From the NCBI RefSeq assembly GCF_001957135.1, contig NZ_MPHK01000021.1, positions 1-64,000 on the forward strand: 64,000 nucleotides of DNA, read 5' to 3'. Position numbers and translations under genes: made by a program. Source of the stretch: Shewanella sp. UCD-KL21. GTDB taxonomy: Bacteria; Pseudomonadota; Gammaproteobacteria; Enterobacterales; Shewanellaceae. Positions 56,004 to 64,000 of the stretch are shown here, piece by piece (the stretch's first letter is position 1; each line of letters starts with the position of its first letter). The notes under the pieces were generated by a model. The model was not told where the DNA came from. It did no database searches and was given only the letters and a program-made list of their open reading frames with translations.

Positions 56004-56741
56004 ATGAGTGGAATTTTATTAGGAATTAACATCGATCATATTGCCACTCTTCGTCAAGCTCGTGGAACCAGTTACCCTGATCCTATCCATGCCGCAGCGG
56101 TTGCAGAGCATGCTGGCGCAGATGGCATCACGATTCATTTACGAGAAGATCGTCGCCATATTCAAGACCGTGATGTGTATTTGTTGGCTAAAACCCTAAA
56201 AACGCGAATGAATTTTGAGTTCGCTGTTACCGATGAAATGATTGCAATAGCCTGTGAAGTCAAACCCGCTTATGCCTGCCTAGTGCCAGAAAAACGTGAA
56301 GAGCTGACCACAGAAGGTGGCTTAGATGTGGCTGGCCAATTTGATAAAATCACTCAAGCTGTCACGACGTTAGCAGCTAAAGGCATCAAGGTATCGTTGT
56401 TTATCGATGCCGACAAAACCCAAATTGATGCCGCTGTAGCATCGGGTGCACCTTATATTGAAATCCATACCGGTTGTTATGCCGACGCTGAAACGGATGC
56501 TGAGCAGGCTATAGAGCTAGCGCGCATTACTGAAATGGCCAAATATGCGCACAGTAAAGGCTTGGTTGTTAATGCCGGTCATGGCTTGCATTACCATAAC
56601 GTCAAAGCCATTGCAGCTATCCCTGAGTTGTATGAGTTAAATATTGGACATGCTGTTATCGCTAGAGCTGCCATTGACGGTTTAGCGACTGCAGTAAAAG
56701 ATATGAAAACATTAATGCTAGAAGGGCGTAGAGGCGAATAA
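56004..56741 (+). CDS. pdxJ: Pyridoxine 5'-phosphate synthase
   Basis: Condenses 1-deoxy-xylulose-5-phosphate with 3-amino-2-oxopropyl phosphate to make pyridoxine phosphate. LGINIDHIATLRQARG at the N-terminus, DGITIHLREDRRHIQDRD and the C-terminal NIGHAVIARA match PdxJ. 245 residues. It overlaps acpS by one base. AAGGAG precedes the ATG. Confidence 0.97.
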   Translation: MSGILLGINIDHIATLRQARGTSYPDPIHAAAVAEHAGADGITIHLREDRRHIQDRDVYLLAKTLKTRMNFEFAVTDEMIAIACEVKPAYACLVPEKREELTTEGGLDVAGQFDKITQAVTTLAAKGIKVSLFIDADKTQIDAAVASGAPYIEIHTGCYADAETDAEQAIELARITEMAKYAHSKGLVVNAGHGLHYHNVKAIAAIPELYELNIGHAVIARAAIDGLATAVKDMKTLMLEGRRGE

Positions 56742-57121
56742 TGGCCATTGTGGGTATTGGTACAGACATTATTGAGATAAACCGCATTGAGCAGCAATAT
56801 GCCCGTTTAGGCGATAAGTTGGCTAAGCGTGTGCTCACGCCTTCAGAGCTGGAAATTTACCAATCTTCAAAAATAGCCCACCGATACCTAGCAAAACGTT
56901 TTGCCGCGAAAGAAGCCGCTGCTAAAGCCTTAGGTACAGGTATTGGCCGCGGAGTGTCATTTCAGCATATCCATATCAGTAATGATGACAATGGCGCGCC
57001 ACTGATCAGCTTTACCGATGGTGCATTAGCAAGGCTTGAGCAACTTGGCGCGACCCGCGGCCATATTACTATTGCTGATGAGCAGCATTATGCCGTGGCA
57101 ACCGTGATTATTGAGTCTTAG
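56741..57121 (+). CDS. acpS: Holo-[acyl-carrier-protein] synthase
   Basis: Transfers phosphopantetheine from CoA to acyl carrier protein. IVGIGTDIIEINRIE with the magnesium-binding Asp and the FAAKEAAAKALGTG motif with its Glu identify the AcpS type. 126 residues. The pdxJ-acpS pair is conserved in proteobacteria; a terminator follows at 57150. Confidence 0.97.
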   Translation: MAIVGIGTDIIEINRIEQQYARLGDKLAKRVLTPSELEIYQSSKIAHRYLAKRFAAKEAAAKALGTGIGRGVSFQHIHISNDDNGAPLISFTDGALARLEQLGATRGHITIADEQHYAVATVIIES

Positions 57122-57149
57122 TAACTGAAATTGTTCACATTAAATACCT

Positions 57150-57173
57150 AAAGGCGCTTAATGCGCCTTTTTT
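57150..57173 (+). terminator. Terminator after acpS
   Basis: AAAGGCGC, five-base loop, GCGCCTTTTTT. It closes the pdxJ-acpS transcript. Confidence 0.9.
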
Positions 57174-57279
57174 GTGCTTGAGTCTTTTTATGGCGAAACT
57201 TGAGTTTGCTGATGCCGATAGGGTAAGTTAACGTCAGTTAACCATTACTCACAAAAAACTAACAACTAAAGGTGGTGAT

Positions 57280-57822
57280 ATGAAATCAGCGGTAGAGCAG
57301 TTAGCAACTTACAAAAGTGTGCACTTAAACCCGAATAATATCCGCACTCATTTCATCGGCGTACCGCTGATTATTTGGTCGGCATTTTTGATGTTAAATT
57401 TTATACCGGTGAATTTGCTGTCATTGCCAAATTTGTATATCAATGTGAATGTGGCATCCGCGTTTGCTATCGCGACCTTAATTTACTACTTCATCTTGCA
57501 TAAAGGTTTAGCGTTAGGATTAACGATTTTTATTATTCCAGTGCTTATCACCACTTCGCTGGCAGCGCAGCATGGGGCGGGCTGGCTTGTGGCCATTGCG
57601 GTATTTGTTGTTGGTTGGGTGATTCAGTTTATCGGCCATAAATACGAAAAAGCCAAACCAGCTTTTATTGACGATTTAAATCAACTTTTGATAGGGCCGT
57701 TTTTTTTAATGGCAGAGTTGTATTTTATGCTTGGCTTTGGCAAAGAACTTGAAGAAGAAATTACCCCAATAGCGCGGGATAAACGCAGAGCGTTAGAGGC
57801 GAAAAAGCGTCAAACCACATAA
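57280..57822 (+). CDS. Mpo1-like (DUF962) membrane protein
   Basis: 180 residues. The opening YKSVHLNPNNIRTHFIGVPLIIW and the C-terminal IGHKYEKAKPAFIDDLNQLLIGPFFLMAE match the Mpo1/DUF962 family, whose yeast member is an iron-dependent dioxygenase acting on 2-hydroxy fatty acids. The His-containing motifs are retained, so a lipid-oxidation role is plausible but unproved in bacteria. About four helices. A single gene flanked by terminators. Confidence 0.85.
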   Translation: MKSAVEQLATYKSVHLNPNNIRTHFIGVPLIIWSAFLMLNFIPVNLLSLPNLYINVNVASAFAIATLIYYFILHKGLALGLTIFIIPVLITTSLAAQHGAGWLVAIAVFVVGWVIQFIGHKYEKAKPAFIDDLNQLLIGPFFLMAELYFMLGFGKELEEEITPIARDKRRALEAKKRQTT

Positions 57823-57845
57823 GTTTGATTGAATTTCTGGTATTA

Positions 57846-57870
57846 AAAAAGGCGCTCGATGCGCCTTTTT
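57846..57870. terminator. Bidirectional terminator between the Mpo1-like gene and corB
   Basis: AAAAAGGCGC, loop TCGAT, GCGCCTTTTT. It lies between convergent genes. Confidence 0.9.
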
Positions 57871-57900
57871 AGCTTTTTAATAGCTTAAAACTAACTAATG

Positions 57901-59184
57901 TTAGTCATCCTGCTCAACTTCAGTAAGCGTGGCATCTGGTATGACTTTTACCGTTTTAATCATGTTATCTGATACCTCTAAAACCTCAATGTCATAGCTG
58001 CCTATTTTAAGGCGAGTACTGGCTGATGGAATATCTTCAAGGTGTTCGATGATCAACCCATTTAAGGTTTTAGGTCCATCGATGGCAAAGTCCCATTTCA
58101 TTTCTTTATTTAAGTCACGTATGGTGATGCTGGCTTCGATAATGAAACTGCCATCTTGTTGAATATCAATATCTTCACTGGCAGTGGTGATCATTGAAGT
58201 GGTGAAATCACCAACAATTTCTTCAAGAATATCTTCTAAGGTCACCAAGCCTTGTATGTCACCGTACTCATCCACCACTAAACCAAAGCGCTCTTTATTT
58301 TGCTGAAAGTTGGACAACTGCACCGTTAGCGGTGTGCCTTCTGGGATGAAGTACAACTCTTTTACGGCTCTTAACAAGGTGGATTTACTGAATTCTTCTT
58401 TTGACTGCAGTCTTAAAGCATCACGGAGGTGGATAAAACCGACGGCATCATCAATATTATCGCGATACACCAACACCCGTGTGTGCGGGCTTTGAGTCAC
58501 CTGTTTATTGATCAGTTTGAATTCGTCATTAACGTTAATGGCATAAATGTCTGAGCGCGGGATCATAATGTCTTCAACGGTGACTTTTTCTAAGTCTAGG
58601 ATCGACAAAAGCATTTCTTGATGTCGCTGGGGGATCAATGCCCCAGCTTCATGAACAACGGTGCGCAATTCTTCTTGGCTAAGGGCATCATTAACGCTGA
58701 CATTTTTAATTCCTAATACCCGTAAAAAACCAGAAGTGATTAAGTTAATCACTTTCACTAGCGGCCATAATATCGACAGTAAGGCTTTTAATAACAAGCT
58801 TGACGGAAAGGCAATACGTTCAGGGTGCAAGGCGGCAATGGTTTTTGGGGTCACTTCGGCAAAAATGAGTACCACCAATGTCAGTACTCCAGTAGCTATT
58901 GCAACACCGACATCGCCAAATAAGCGCATACCAATAATGGTTGCTATCGCTGACGCTAAAATATTAACCAGGTTATTACCAATTAAAATGAGGCCAATTA
59001 AGCGGTCAGGTCTTTCTAGCATTTTTAGTGCACGAATAGCACCTTTGTGGCCGCTGGCCGCTAAGTGGCGAAGACGGTAGCGATTTAAGGTCATCATGGC
59101 GGTCTCACTACCTGAAAAGTAGGCTGAGATTAAAATTAACACCAACAGAGAGAAGAGGAGTGCGCTGGTAGAAATAGCGTCCAA
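57901..59184 (-). CDS. CNNM/CorB-type transporter with CBS domains (HlyC/CorC family)
   Basis: Inner-membrane protein of 427 residues. An N-terminal DUF21/CNNM domain with about four helices (SGSETAMMTLNRYRLRHLA) is followed by a CBS pair near 205-325 (VTVEDIMIPRSDIYAIN and VVDEYGDIQGLVTLEDILEEIVGD) and a CorC_HlyC domain at about 340-420. E. coli YfjD is the counterpart. Magnesium transport is the usual assignment. TTG start after GGAG. It is downstream of ypjD, both reading away from ffh. Confidence 0.9.
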   Translation of the reverse strand: MDAISTSALLFSLLVLILISAYFSGSETAMMTLNRYRLRHLAASGHKGAIRALKMLERPDRLIGLILIGNNLVNILASAIATIIGMRLFGDVGVAIATGVLTLVVLIFAEVTPKTIAALHPERIAFPSSLLLKALLSILWPLVKVINLITSGFLRVLGIKNVSVNDALSQEELRTVVHEAGALIPQRHQEMLLSILDLEKVTVEDIMIPRSDIYAINVNDEFKLINKQVTQSPHTRVLVYRDNIDDAVGFIHLRDALRLQSKEEFSKSTLLRAVKELYFIPEGTPLTVQLSNFQQNKERFGLVVDEYGDIQGLVTLEDILEEIVGDFTTSMITTASEDIDIQQDGSFIIEASITIRDLNKEMKWDFAIDGPKTLNGLIIEHLEDIPSASTRLKIGSYDIEVLEVSDNMIKTVKVIPDATLTEVEQDD

Positions 59185-59206
59185 AAATGGCTCCAGTTTT
59201 TGTAGT

Positions 59207-59242
59207 AAAAAAAAGACGAATGATGAGTATCAATCATTCGTC
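59207..59242 (-). terminator. Terminator after ypjD
   Basis: On the minus strand GACGAATGAT and ATCATTCGTC pair around eight bases, followed by eight T. It lies 44 bp past the ypjD stop and before corB. Confidence 0.85.
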
Positions 59243-59285
59243 ATGAGTGTCAAGTTTGGTTAATGTTATTCAACCAAATATACGG

Positions 59286-60074
59286 TTATCGTAAAATAAT
59301 TTCAGTTACAATTCGTGCGCCAAAGTAAGCCAGAGAAAGTAATGTAGCCCCTGATAAGGTATATATTACTGCAGTACGAACACGGCAACCTATGCTGTAA
59401 TGCTGCCAAAGCATCACACAGTAAACCACCCAAGCCATAATTGATAAAATAGCCTTGTGACCTTTACCATCTTCAAACATATCTTCCAAGAAGATAAACC
59501 CTGTCGCCAGTGATAATGTTAGTAACATCACTCCGATAGTCACCAAATGGTACAGCTGCTTTTCAACTGTCATTAATGGCGGCATGCCGGGGCTCATCAT
59601 GGTTTTCTTATTTTTTAGTTTATTTTGGATTAGCCACAACTGAATTGCGTACAAAGCTGCAATCATCAAGGCACTGTAGGCCATAAGCGATAATACAATA
59701 TGTGCTAGGATCTCTGGGTGAACATCAAAGTGGATGATGTATTGAGGCGGAATGAGCCACAGCACAGCAACCGAAATAACCGAGCAAGCATAAACCACAG
59801 GCACCACAACAATCACTTTTAAGCGGTGCATGATAATGGTAAAGCTAAAGGCAATAATCCAATTAACCAGTGAAATCACATTGGTTAAACTAAAGTTTTG
59901 CCCATCAGCGGTAAAAATGGTTTGTGATAATGCAATGCCATGAAGCACAACGGCAATGGATGCAAAGATAGCAACGAGCTTGCGATTGGGACCTTCTGCG
60001 TGGAAAAGTCGGCTTGTCACTAAAATAAGTGCAATGCAATAAAACAACATCGCCGAAGCTGGGAAAATGACCAT
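59286..60074 (-). CDS. ypjD: YpjD-type CcsA-family membrane protein
   Basis: Eight-helix membrane protein with the CcsA/CcmC-like heme-handling domain: FDVHPEILAHIVLSLMAYSALMIAALYAIQ and WVVYCVMLWQHYSIGCRVR. E. coli YpjD occupies the same place, divergent from ffh. The ATG at MVIFPASAML is preferred; a TTG six codons earlier lacks a site. Heme-related function is inferred from the family; it may aid cytochrome assembly or an unknown step. Confidence 0.85.
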   Translation of the reverse strand: MVIFPASAMLFYCIALILVTSRLFHAEGPNRKLVAIFASIAVVLHGIALSQTIFTADGQNFSLTNVISLVNWIIAFSFTIIMHRLKVIVVVPVVYACSVISVAVLWLIPPQYIIHFDVHPEILAHIVLSLMAYSALMIAALYAIQLWLIQNKLKNKKTMMSPGMPPLMTVEKQLYHLVTIGVMLLTLSLATGFIFLEDMFEDGKGHKAILSIMAWVVYCVMLWQHYSIGCRVRTAVIYTLSGATLLSLAYFGARIVTEIILR

Positions 60075-60294
60075 CTGGAATAAACCTATCAAGTTATGAG
60101 TGCCGTTGTTTTTTACAATATAAAATCAGCACATCTTTAGTTAGTTAAGATTAACACGAACGCCCCCCAATAGTGGAGTGACCTAAGACTCAAAATTTAA
60201 CAGTTTCCATCATTTAACTGCAAATTCTTTACGAAAGATGATGAATATCAAATCTGATAGCGCAGGCTAATGTCGCATCTTGAAGTAGTTTGGG

Positions 60295-60300
60295 TATAAT
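60295..60300 (+). promoter_or_regulatory. Candidate -10 box of the ffh promoter
   Basis: TATAAT lies 41 bp upstream of the ffh ATG. No good -35 element is seen at standard spacing (TGTCGC with an 18-bp spacer is the nearest). Confidence 0.4.
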
Positions 60301-60340
60301 GGGCGCCAATTATGGAATCGTTTAAGGTATACAGCAGCGC

Positions 60341-61714
60341 ATGTTTGAGAATCTATCTGACAGACTGTCACGCACCCTCAAAAATATTAGTGGTCGTGGT
60401 CGCTTAACCGAAGACAACATTAAAGATACCTTACGTGAAGTGCGCATGGCGCTGCTTGAGGCTGATGTTGCTTTGCCAGTGGTACGCCAATTTGTTAACA
60501 GCGTAAAAGAACGCGCTGTTGGTCAAGAGGTGTCAAAAAGTTTAAGTCCAGGACAAGCATTCATTAAAATTGTCCAAAATGAACTTGAAATTGCAATGGG
60601 TGAGGCTAATGAAGCCTTAGACCTCGCTAGTCAACCGCCTGCAGTATTAATGATGGCAGGTTTACAAGGTGCCGGTAAAACCACCAGTGTTGCCAAACTG
60701 GCGAAATTTTTACGTGAACGTGAAAAGAAATCAGTACTGGTAGTGAGCGCCGACGTTTATCGCCCTGCGGCGATCAAACAGCTAGAAACCTTAGCCACTG
60801 AAGTTGAAGTTGAATTTTTTCCATCGGATGTGAGCCAAAAGCCAGTCGACATTGCTACTGCCGCGATTGCCCATGCCAAGCTTAAGTTCATTGATGTTGT
60901 GATTGTCGATACCGCAGGTCGCTTGCATGTCGATGAAGCGATGATGGATGAAATTAAAGACCTTCATGCAGCCGTTAATCCTGTAGAGACACTCTTTGTT
61001 GTCGATGCTATGACGGGTCAAGATGCGGCCAATACCGCAAAATCATTTAATGAAGCATTACCGTTAACTGGTGTGATTCTGACAAAGATTGATGGTGATG
61101 CACGTGGCGGCGCGGCGTTATCGATTCGTAATATTACTGGCAAACCGATTAAATTCTTAGGTGTCGGTGAAAAAATTGATGCCCTTGAGCCATTCCACCC
61201 CGAGCGTATTGCTTCACGTATTCTTGGTATGGGTGATGTGCTATCACTTATTGAAGAAGTAGAACGTGGCGTTGATAAAGACAAAGCCATGAAGCTTGCT
61301 TCAAAAGTGAAATCAGGTGGTGGCTTTGATTTAGAAGATTTTCGCGAACAATTGCAGCAAATGAAGAATATGGGCGGCATGATGAACATGATTGAAAAGC
61401 TGCCAGGTGTAGGCCAATTACCACCTGAAGCGCTAGCCCAAGTTCAAGATGGCAAGATGACTGGCCAAATGGAAGCTATTATTAATTCAATGACACCAGG
61501 TGAGCGTAAGCGTCCTGATATCATCAAAGGTTCAAGAAAACGTCGTATTGCCTTAGGTTCTGGCACCCAAATTCAGGATGTTAATCGTCTTTTGAAGCAG
61601 TTTACTCAAATGCAAAAAATGATGAAAAAAATGTCAGGTAAAGGTGGGATGAAGAAAATGATGCGCAGTATGGGCGGCATGATGCCTCCGGGAATGAAGT
61701 TTCCTGGGCGTTAA
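60341..61714 (+). CDS. ffh: Signal recognition particle protein Ffh
   Basis: SRP54 GTPase that targets membrane proteins cotranslationally. The NG domain has GLQGAGKTTSVAKLA (G1) and DTAGRLH (G3), TKIDGDARGGAALS (G4), and the M domain from about 300 is rich in methionine (MKKMMRSMGGMMPPGM at the end). 457 residues. It lies upstream of the rpsP operon, a conserved position. Confidence 0.98.
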   Translation: MFENLSDRLSRTLKNISGRGRLTEDNIKDTLREVRMALLEADVALPVVRQFVNSVKERAVGQEVSKSLSPGQAFIKIVQNELEIAMGEANEALDLASQPPAVLMMAGLQGAGKTTSVAKLAKFLREREKKSVLVVSADVYRPAAIKQLETLATEVEVEFFPSDVSQKPVDIATAAIAHAKLKFIDVVIVDTAGRLHVDEAMMDEIKDLHAAVNPVETLFVVDAMTGQDAANTAKSFNEALPLTGVILTKIDGDARGGAALSIRNITGKPIKFLGVGEKIDALEPFHPERIASRILGMGDVLSLIEEVERGVDKDKAMKLASKVKSGGGFDLEDFREQLQQMKNMGGMMNMIEKLPGVGQLPPEALAQVQDGKMTGQMEAIINSMTPGERKRPDIIKGSRKRRIALGSGTQIQDVNRLLKQFTQMQKMMKKMSGKGGMKKMMRSMGGMMPPGMKFPGR

Positions 61715-61814
61715 TGTTTACGTTTTTTATGAATATCTTTTCAAATACCGCTGGTTAGGTTTATTTTGACCTATGGCAGACAATAACCTTCGATGTAAAA
61801 ATCGTCGGATTTGG

Positions 61815-61842
61815 TTGCAATAGTTGAAAAGTCAGGTAAAAT
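61815..61842 (+). promoter_or_regulatory. Candidate sigma-70 promoter of rpsP
   Basis: TTGCAA, 16-bp spacer, TAAAAT, about 90 bp upstream of rpsP and just before the leader hairpin. Confidence 0.5.
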
Positions 61843-61855
61843 CTTCCGGCTTTCT

Positions 61856-61898
61856 ACTGGGGCCCTTCGCGAACACGGAGTCCCAGTTTTTTATTTTT
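61856..61898 (+). terminator. Terminator-like hairpin in the rpsP leader
   Basis: ACTGGG and CCCAGT enclose 20 bases, followed by a T-rich run. It lies between the candidate promoter and rpsP, so it could attenuate the ribosomal-protein operon or end the ffh transcript. Confidence 0.65.
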
Positions 61899-61930
61899 GC
61901 TTCTAGCAAATCATTAGAGGAATAAAACGC

Positions 61931-62182
61931 ATGGTTACCATTCGTTTAGCTCGTGGCGGCGCAAAAAAGCGTCCATTTTACAGTATCGTTGTAGCAGATA
62001 GCCGCAATGCACGTGACGGTCGTTTCATCGAACGTGTTGGTTTTTTCAACCCTTTAGCTAAAGGTCAAGAAGAAACTTTACGTTTAGATTTAGATCGTGT
62101 TGACCATTGGGTTGCAACTGGAGCTTCGACTTCAGAACGTGTAGCAAAATTGATCAAAGACGCTCGTAAAGCAGCTGCTTAA
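61931..62182 (+). CDS. rpsP: 30S ribosomal protein S16
   Basis: 83 residues; MVTIRLARGGAKKRPFYSIVVADSRNARDGRFIE is the S16 N-terminus. It heads rpsP-rimM-trmD-rplS, with 18 bp to rimM. AGAGGAA precedes the ATG. A hairpin in the leader may control the operon. Confidence 0.98.
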   Translation: MVTIRLARGGAKKRPFYSIVVADSRNARDGRFIERVGFFNPLAKGQEETLRLDLDRVDHWVATGASTSERVAKLIKDARKAAA

Positions 62183-62200
62183 TAGCGTTAAGGTATAAAG

Positions 62201-62731
62201 ATGAGTAGTAATCAACAACCCATCGTACTAGGCAAAATAGGTTCTAGTCATGGTATTAAAGGTTGGATGAAAATCACCTCTTATACCGATTCTGTTGAAG
62301 GTATTTTTGAATATTCGCCTTGGTACATAAAAGAACAAGGTGAATGGCGTGAGGTTAAGGTCTCTCAGTGGCGTTTTCAAGGTAAAGCACTTGTGGCTTG
62401 CTTAGAAGGCGTAAATACACGAGAGGATGCGCAAGCACTTACAAATTGTGAGATTGCCATTCAGTCAGACCAAATGAAAAACTTGTCAGAAGATGAATTC
62501 TACTGGCGAGATTTGATTGGTTGTACTGTGACTAACACCAAAGGCTACAACATGGGTGAAGTCGATCAGATCGTGGAAACAGGATCCAACGACGTACTCC
62601 TTGTTAAAGCTAACGTAAAAGATGCTTTTGGCAAAGCGGAACGAATGATTCCCTTTGTCCCTGAGCAGTTCGTCCTTGAGGTGAACTTGCAAAGTAAACA
62701 GATATTAGTGGATTGGGATCCAGACTTTTAA
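62201..62731 (+). CDS. rimM: Ribosome maturation factor RimM
   Basis: 16S processing factor that binds S19 in the 30S head. It begins QPIVLGKIGSSHGIKGWMKI (RimM N-domain) and ends with a PRC barrel including FYWRDLIGCTVTNTKG and RMIPFVPEQFVLEV. 176 residues, the family length. trmD follows 15 bp later. Confidence 0.97.
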   Translation: MSSNQQPIVLGKIGSSHGIKGWMKITSYTDSVEGIFEYSPWYIKEQGEWREVKVSQWRFQGKALVACLEGVNTREDAQALTNCEIAIQSDQMKNLSEDEFYWRDLIGCTVTNTKGYNMGEVDQIVETGSNDVLLVKANVKDAFGKAERMIPFVPEQFVLEVNLQSKQILVDWDPDF

Positions 62732-62746
62732 GTCGAGGTACATCAT

Positions 62747-63493
62747 ATGCGGTTAGGGGTAGTAACCCTGTTTCCTGAGATGTTTCGTGCCGTTACAGAC
62801 TTTGGAGTCACGGGTCGAGCCGTAAAAAACGGCCTGTTAGAGTTGCAAACGTGGAATCCTCGTGATTTCACCCATGATCGACATAACACTGTTGATGACC
62901 GACCTTACGGTGGTGGTCCAGGCATGTTGATGATGGTGCAACCGTTACGCGATGCTATTCATGCAGCGAAAGCTGCGGCAGGTGACGGTGCAAAGGTGAT
63001 TTATTTATCACCTCAGGGACGTAAGCTGGATCAGCAAGGCGTTTCTGAGTTAAGTAAATCAACAAGTTTAGTGTTGGTATGTGGTCGATACGAAGGTGTT
63101 GACGAACGTATTATTCAATCTGAAATTGATGAAGAGTGGTCAATTGGTGATTATGTGCTTTCGGGCGGAGAATTACCGGCGATGACCTTAATTGATTCAG
63201 TTGCAAGGTTAGTACCTGGTGTACTAGGTAAGCAAGCGTCAGCAGAGCAAGACTCTTTCTCTGATGGCTTATTGGATTGTCCACACTATACACGCCCTGA
63301 AACTTTAGATGGTGTCGGTGTACCAGCAGTGCTTTTAAGCGGTGACCACAAAAAAATTAGACTCTGGCGGTTGCAACAAAGTCTTGGTAGGACTTTTTTA
63401 AGACGACCAGAATTATTTGAAAATCTAGCTCTGACTGGCGAACAAAAGACTCTTTTAGCGGAGTTTGTCAAAAATTTAGACAAACCTGTGTAG
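62747..63493 (+). CDS. trmD: tRNA (guanine-37-N1)-methyltransferase
   Basis: SPOUT methyltransferase that makes m1G37 to prevent frameshifting. DDRPYGGGPGMLMMVQPL, LVCGRYEGVDERII and IGDYVLSGGELPAM form the SAM knot. 248 residues. It lies between rimM and rplS in the usual operon. Confidence 0.98.
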   Translation: MRLGVVTLFPEMFRAVTDFGVTGRAVKNGLLELQTWNPRDFTHDRHNTVDDRPYGGGPGMLMMVQPLRDAIHAAKAAAGDGAKVIYLSPQGRKLDQQGVSELSKSTSLVLVCGRYEGVDERIIQSEIDEEWSIGDYVLSGGELPAMTLIDSVARLVPGVLGKQASAEQDSFSDGLLDCPHYTRPETLDGVGVPAVLLSGDHKKIRLWRLQQSLGRTFLRRPELFENLALTGEQKTLLAEFVKNLDKPV

Positions 63494-63528
63494 TCATAAG
63501 CCCAGTTATTTCTAGAACGGAGTAAGTT

Positions 63529-63882
63529 ATGAACAACATCATTAAAATGCTCAACGAAGAGCAAATGAAAACAGATGTACCTGAATTTGGTGCTGGTGAT
63601 ACAGTAGTAGTTAAGGTACGTGTAGTTGAAGGCAACAAAGAACGTCTTCAAGCGTTTGAAGGTGTGGTTATCGCTAAGCGTAACCGTGGTCTTCATTCTG
63701 CATTTACAGTACGTAAAATCTCTAATGGCGAAGGTGTTGAGCGTGGTTTCCAAACGCACAGTAAACTAGTAGCTAGCATCGAAGTTAAGCGTCGCGGTCG
63801 TGTTCGTCGTGCTAAGCTTTACTACTTACGTGATCGTTCAGGTAAATCTGCACGTATCCGTGAAAAGTTGGCAACTAAGTAA
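63529..63882 (+). CDS. rplS: 50S ribosomal protein L19
   Basis: 117 residues matching L19: MLNEEQMKTDVPEFGAGDTV, then FEGVVIAKRNRGLHSAFTVRKIS and RAKLYYLRDRSGKSARI. It is the last gene of the rpsP operon and is followed by a terminator. Confidence 0.98.
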   Translation: MNNIIKMLNEEQMKTDVPEFGAGDTVVVKVRVVEGNKERLQAFEGVVIAKRNRGLHSAFTVRKISNGEGVERGFQTHSKLVASIEVKRRGRVRRAKLYYLRDRSGKSARIREKLATK

Positions 63883-63929
63883 GACTAGTTACCCGCTTAA
63901 AAAAATTAGATGCAGTGTTCGCACAATAG

Positions 63930-63951
63930 CCCGCCTTTATGGCGGGTTTTT
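63930..63951 (+). terminator. Terminator after rplS
   Basis: CCCGCC, loop TTTAT, GGCGGG, then T-run. It closes the ribosomal operon. Confidence 0.92.
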
Positions 63952-64000
63952 GTGTTTTTGGAGAAAATTAAATTTAGTGGTTGATTAGTCGTTTAATCCA

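Noticed and set aside
58661..59080. 139-residue plus-strand frame inside corB
   Set aside because: It is antisense to the CNNM domain coding sequence and arises from codon bias.
63286..63759. 157-residue minus-strand frame across trmD and rplS
   Set aside because: It overlaps two conserved genes antisense and has no domain sense.

Overview
The window is chromosomal core sequence from a gammaproteobacterium, most likely a marine Shewanella. The support is gene order recalled from the S. oneidensis chromosome: gltD-gltB, a YhcC-type radical SAM gene, hptA, oxyR, cyaC, mutH, rppH, ptsP, then thyA, nhaA, nhaR, sdhE, nadB, rpoE-rseABC, lepA, lepB, rnc, era, recO, pdxJ and acpS. ExeAB-type gspAB, the stand-alone phosphotransfer protein HptA and a class III adenylate cyclase agree. 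Base composition is AT-rich throughout. I see no tRNA, rRNA, CRISPR array, prophage or defence island; the only mobile-element trace is a transposase 3' end at the left edge.

Region by region. Positions 1-320 hold an IS4-type transposase tail. Positions 358-8779 hold plsY, folB, folK, uppP, a divergent rlmA, an lpp-like murein lipoprotein, cca and gspAB. Positions 8942-25484 hold nhaD, hemL, pyrB, a CLC chloride protein, a DUF6776-like protein, erpA, aqpZ, anmK, a MepM-like endopeptidase, tyrS, small membrane genes, a CbiB-like protein and mtnN. Positions 25697-31564 are gltBD. Positions 32079-41958 hold a regulatory and housekeeping series (yhcC, hptA, oxyR, cyaC, mutH, rppH, ptsP, a TauE-type transporter, thyA). 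Positions 42460-47378 hold nhaA, a small exported protein, nhaR, sdhE, ygfX and nadB. Positions 47603-57121 carry the sigma-E operon and the lepA-lepB-rnc-era-recO-pdxJ-acpS series. Positions 57280-63882 hold an Mpo1-like gene, a CorB-type protein, ypjD, ffh and the rpsP-rimM-trmD-rplS operon.

Several genes act together. PlsY, UppP, AnmK, the MepM-like enzyme, Lpp and GspAB serve the envelope, and RpoE/RseABC monitors it. NhaD, NhaA and NhaR handle sodium and pH. HptA, OxyR and CyaC are linked regulators of redox and cAMP responses.

No wholly new system is evident. The best leads are: no lgt between ptsP and thyA, paired with a Vibrio-type thyA; an rlmA homologue with an eroded SAM motif; a CLC protein lacking the usual ion-coordinating residues; a 14-bp palindrome upstream of gltBD; a cluster of DnaA-box-like sites before rppH; and a terminator-like hairpin in the rpsP leader. 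Start codons were adjusted where the longest reading frame lacked a ribosome binding site.
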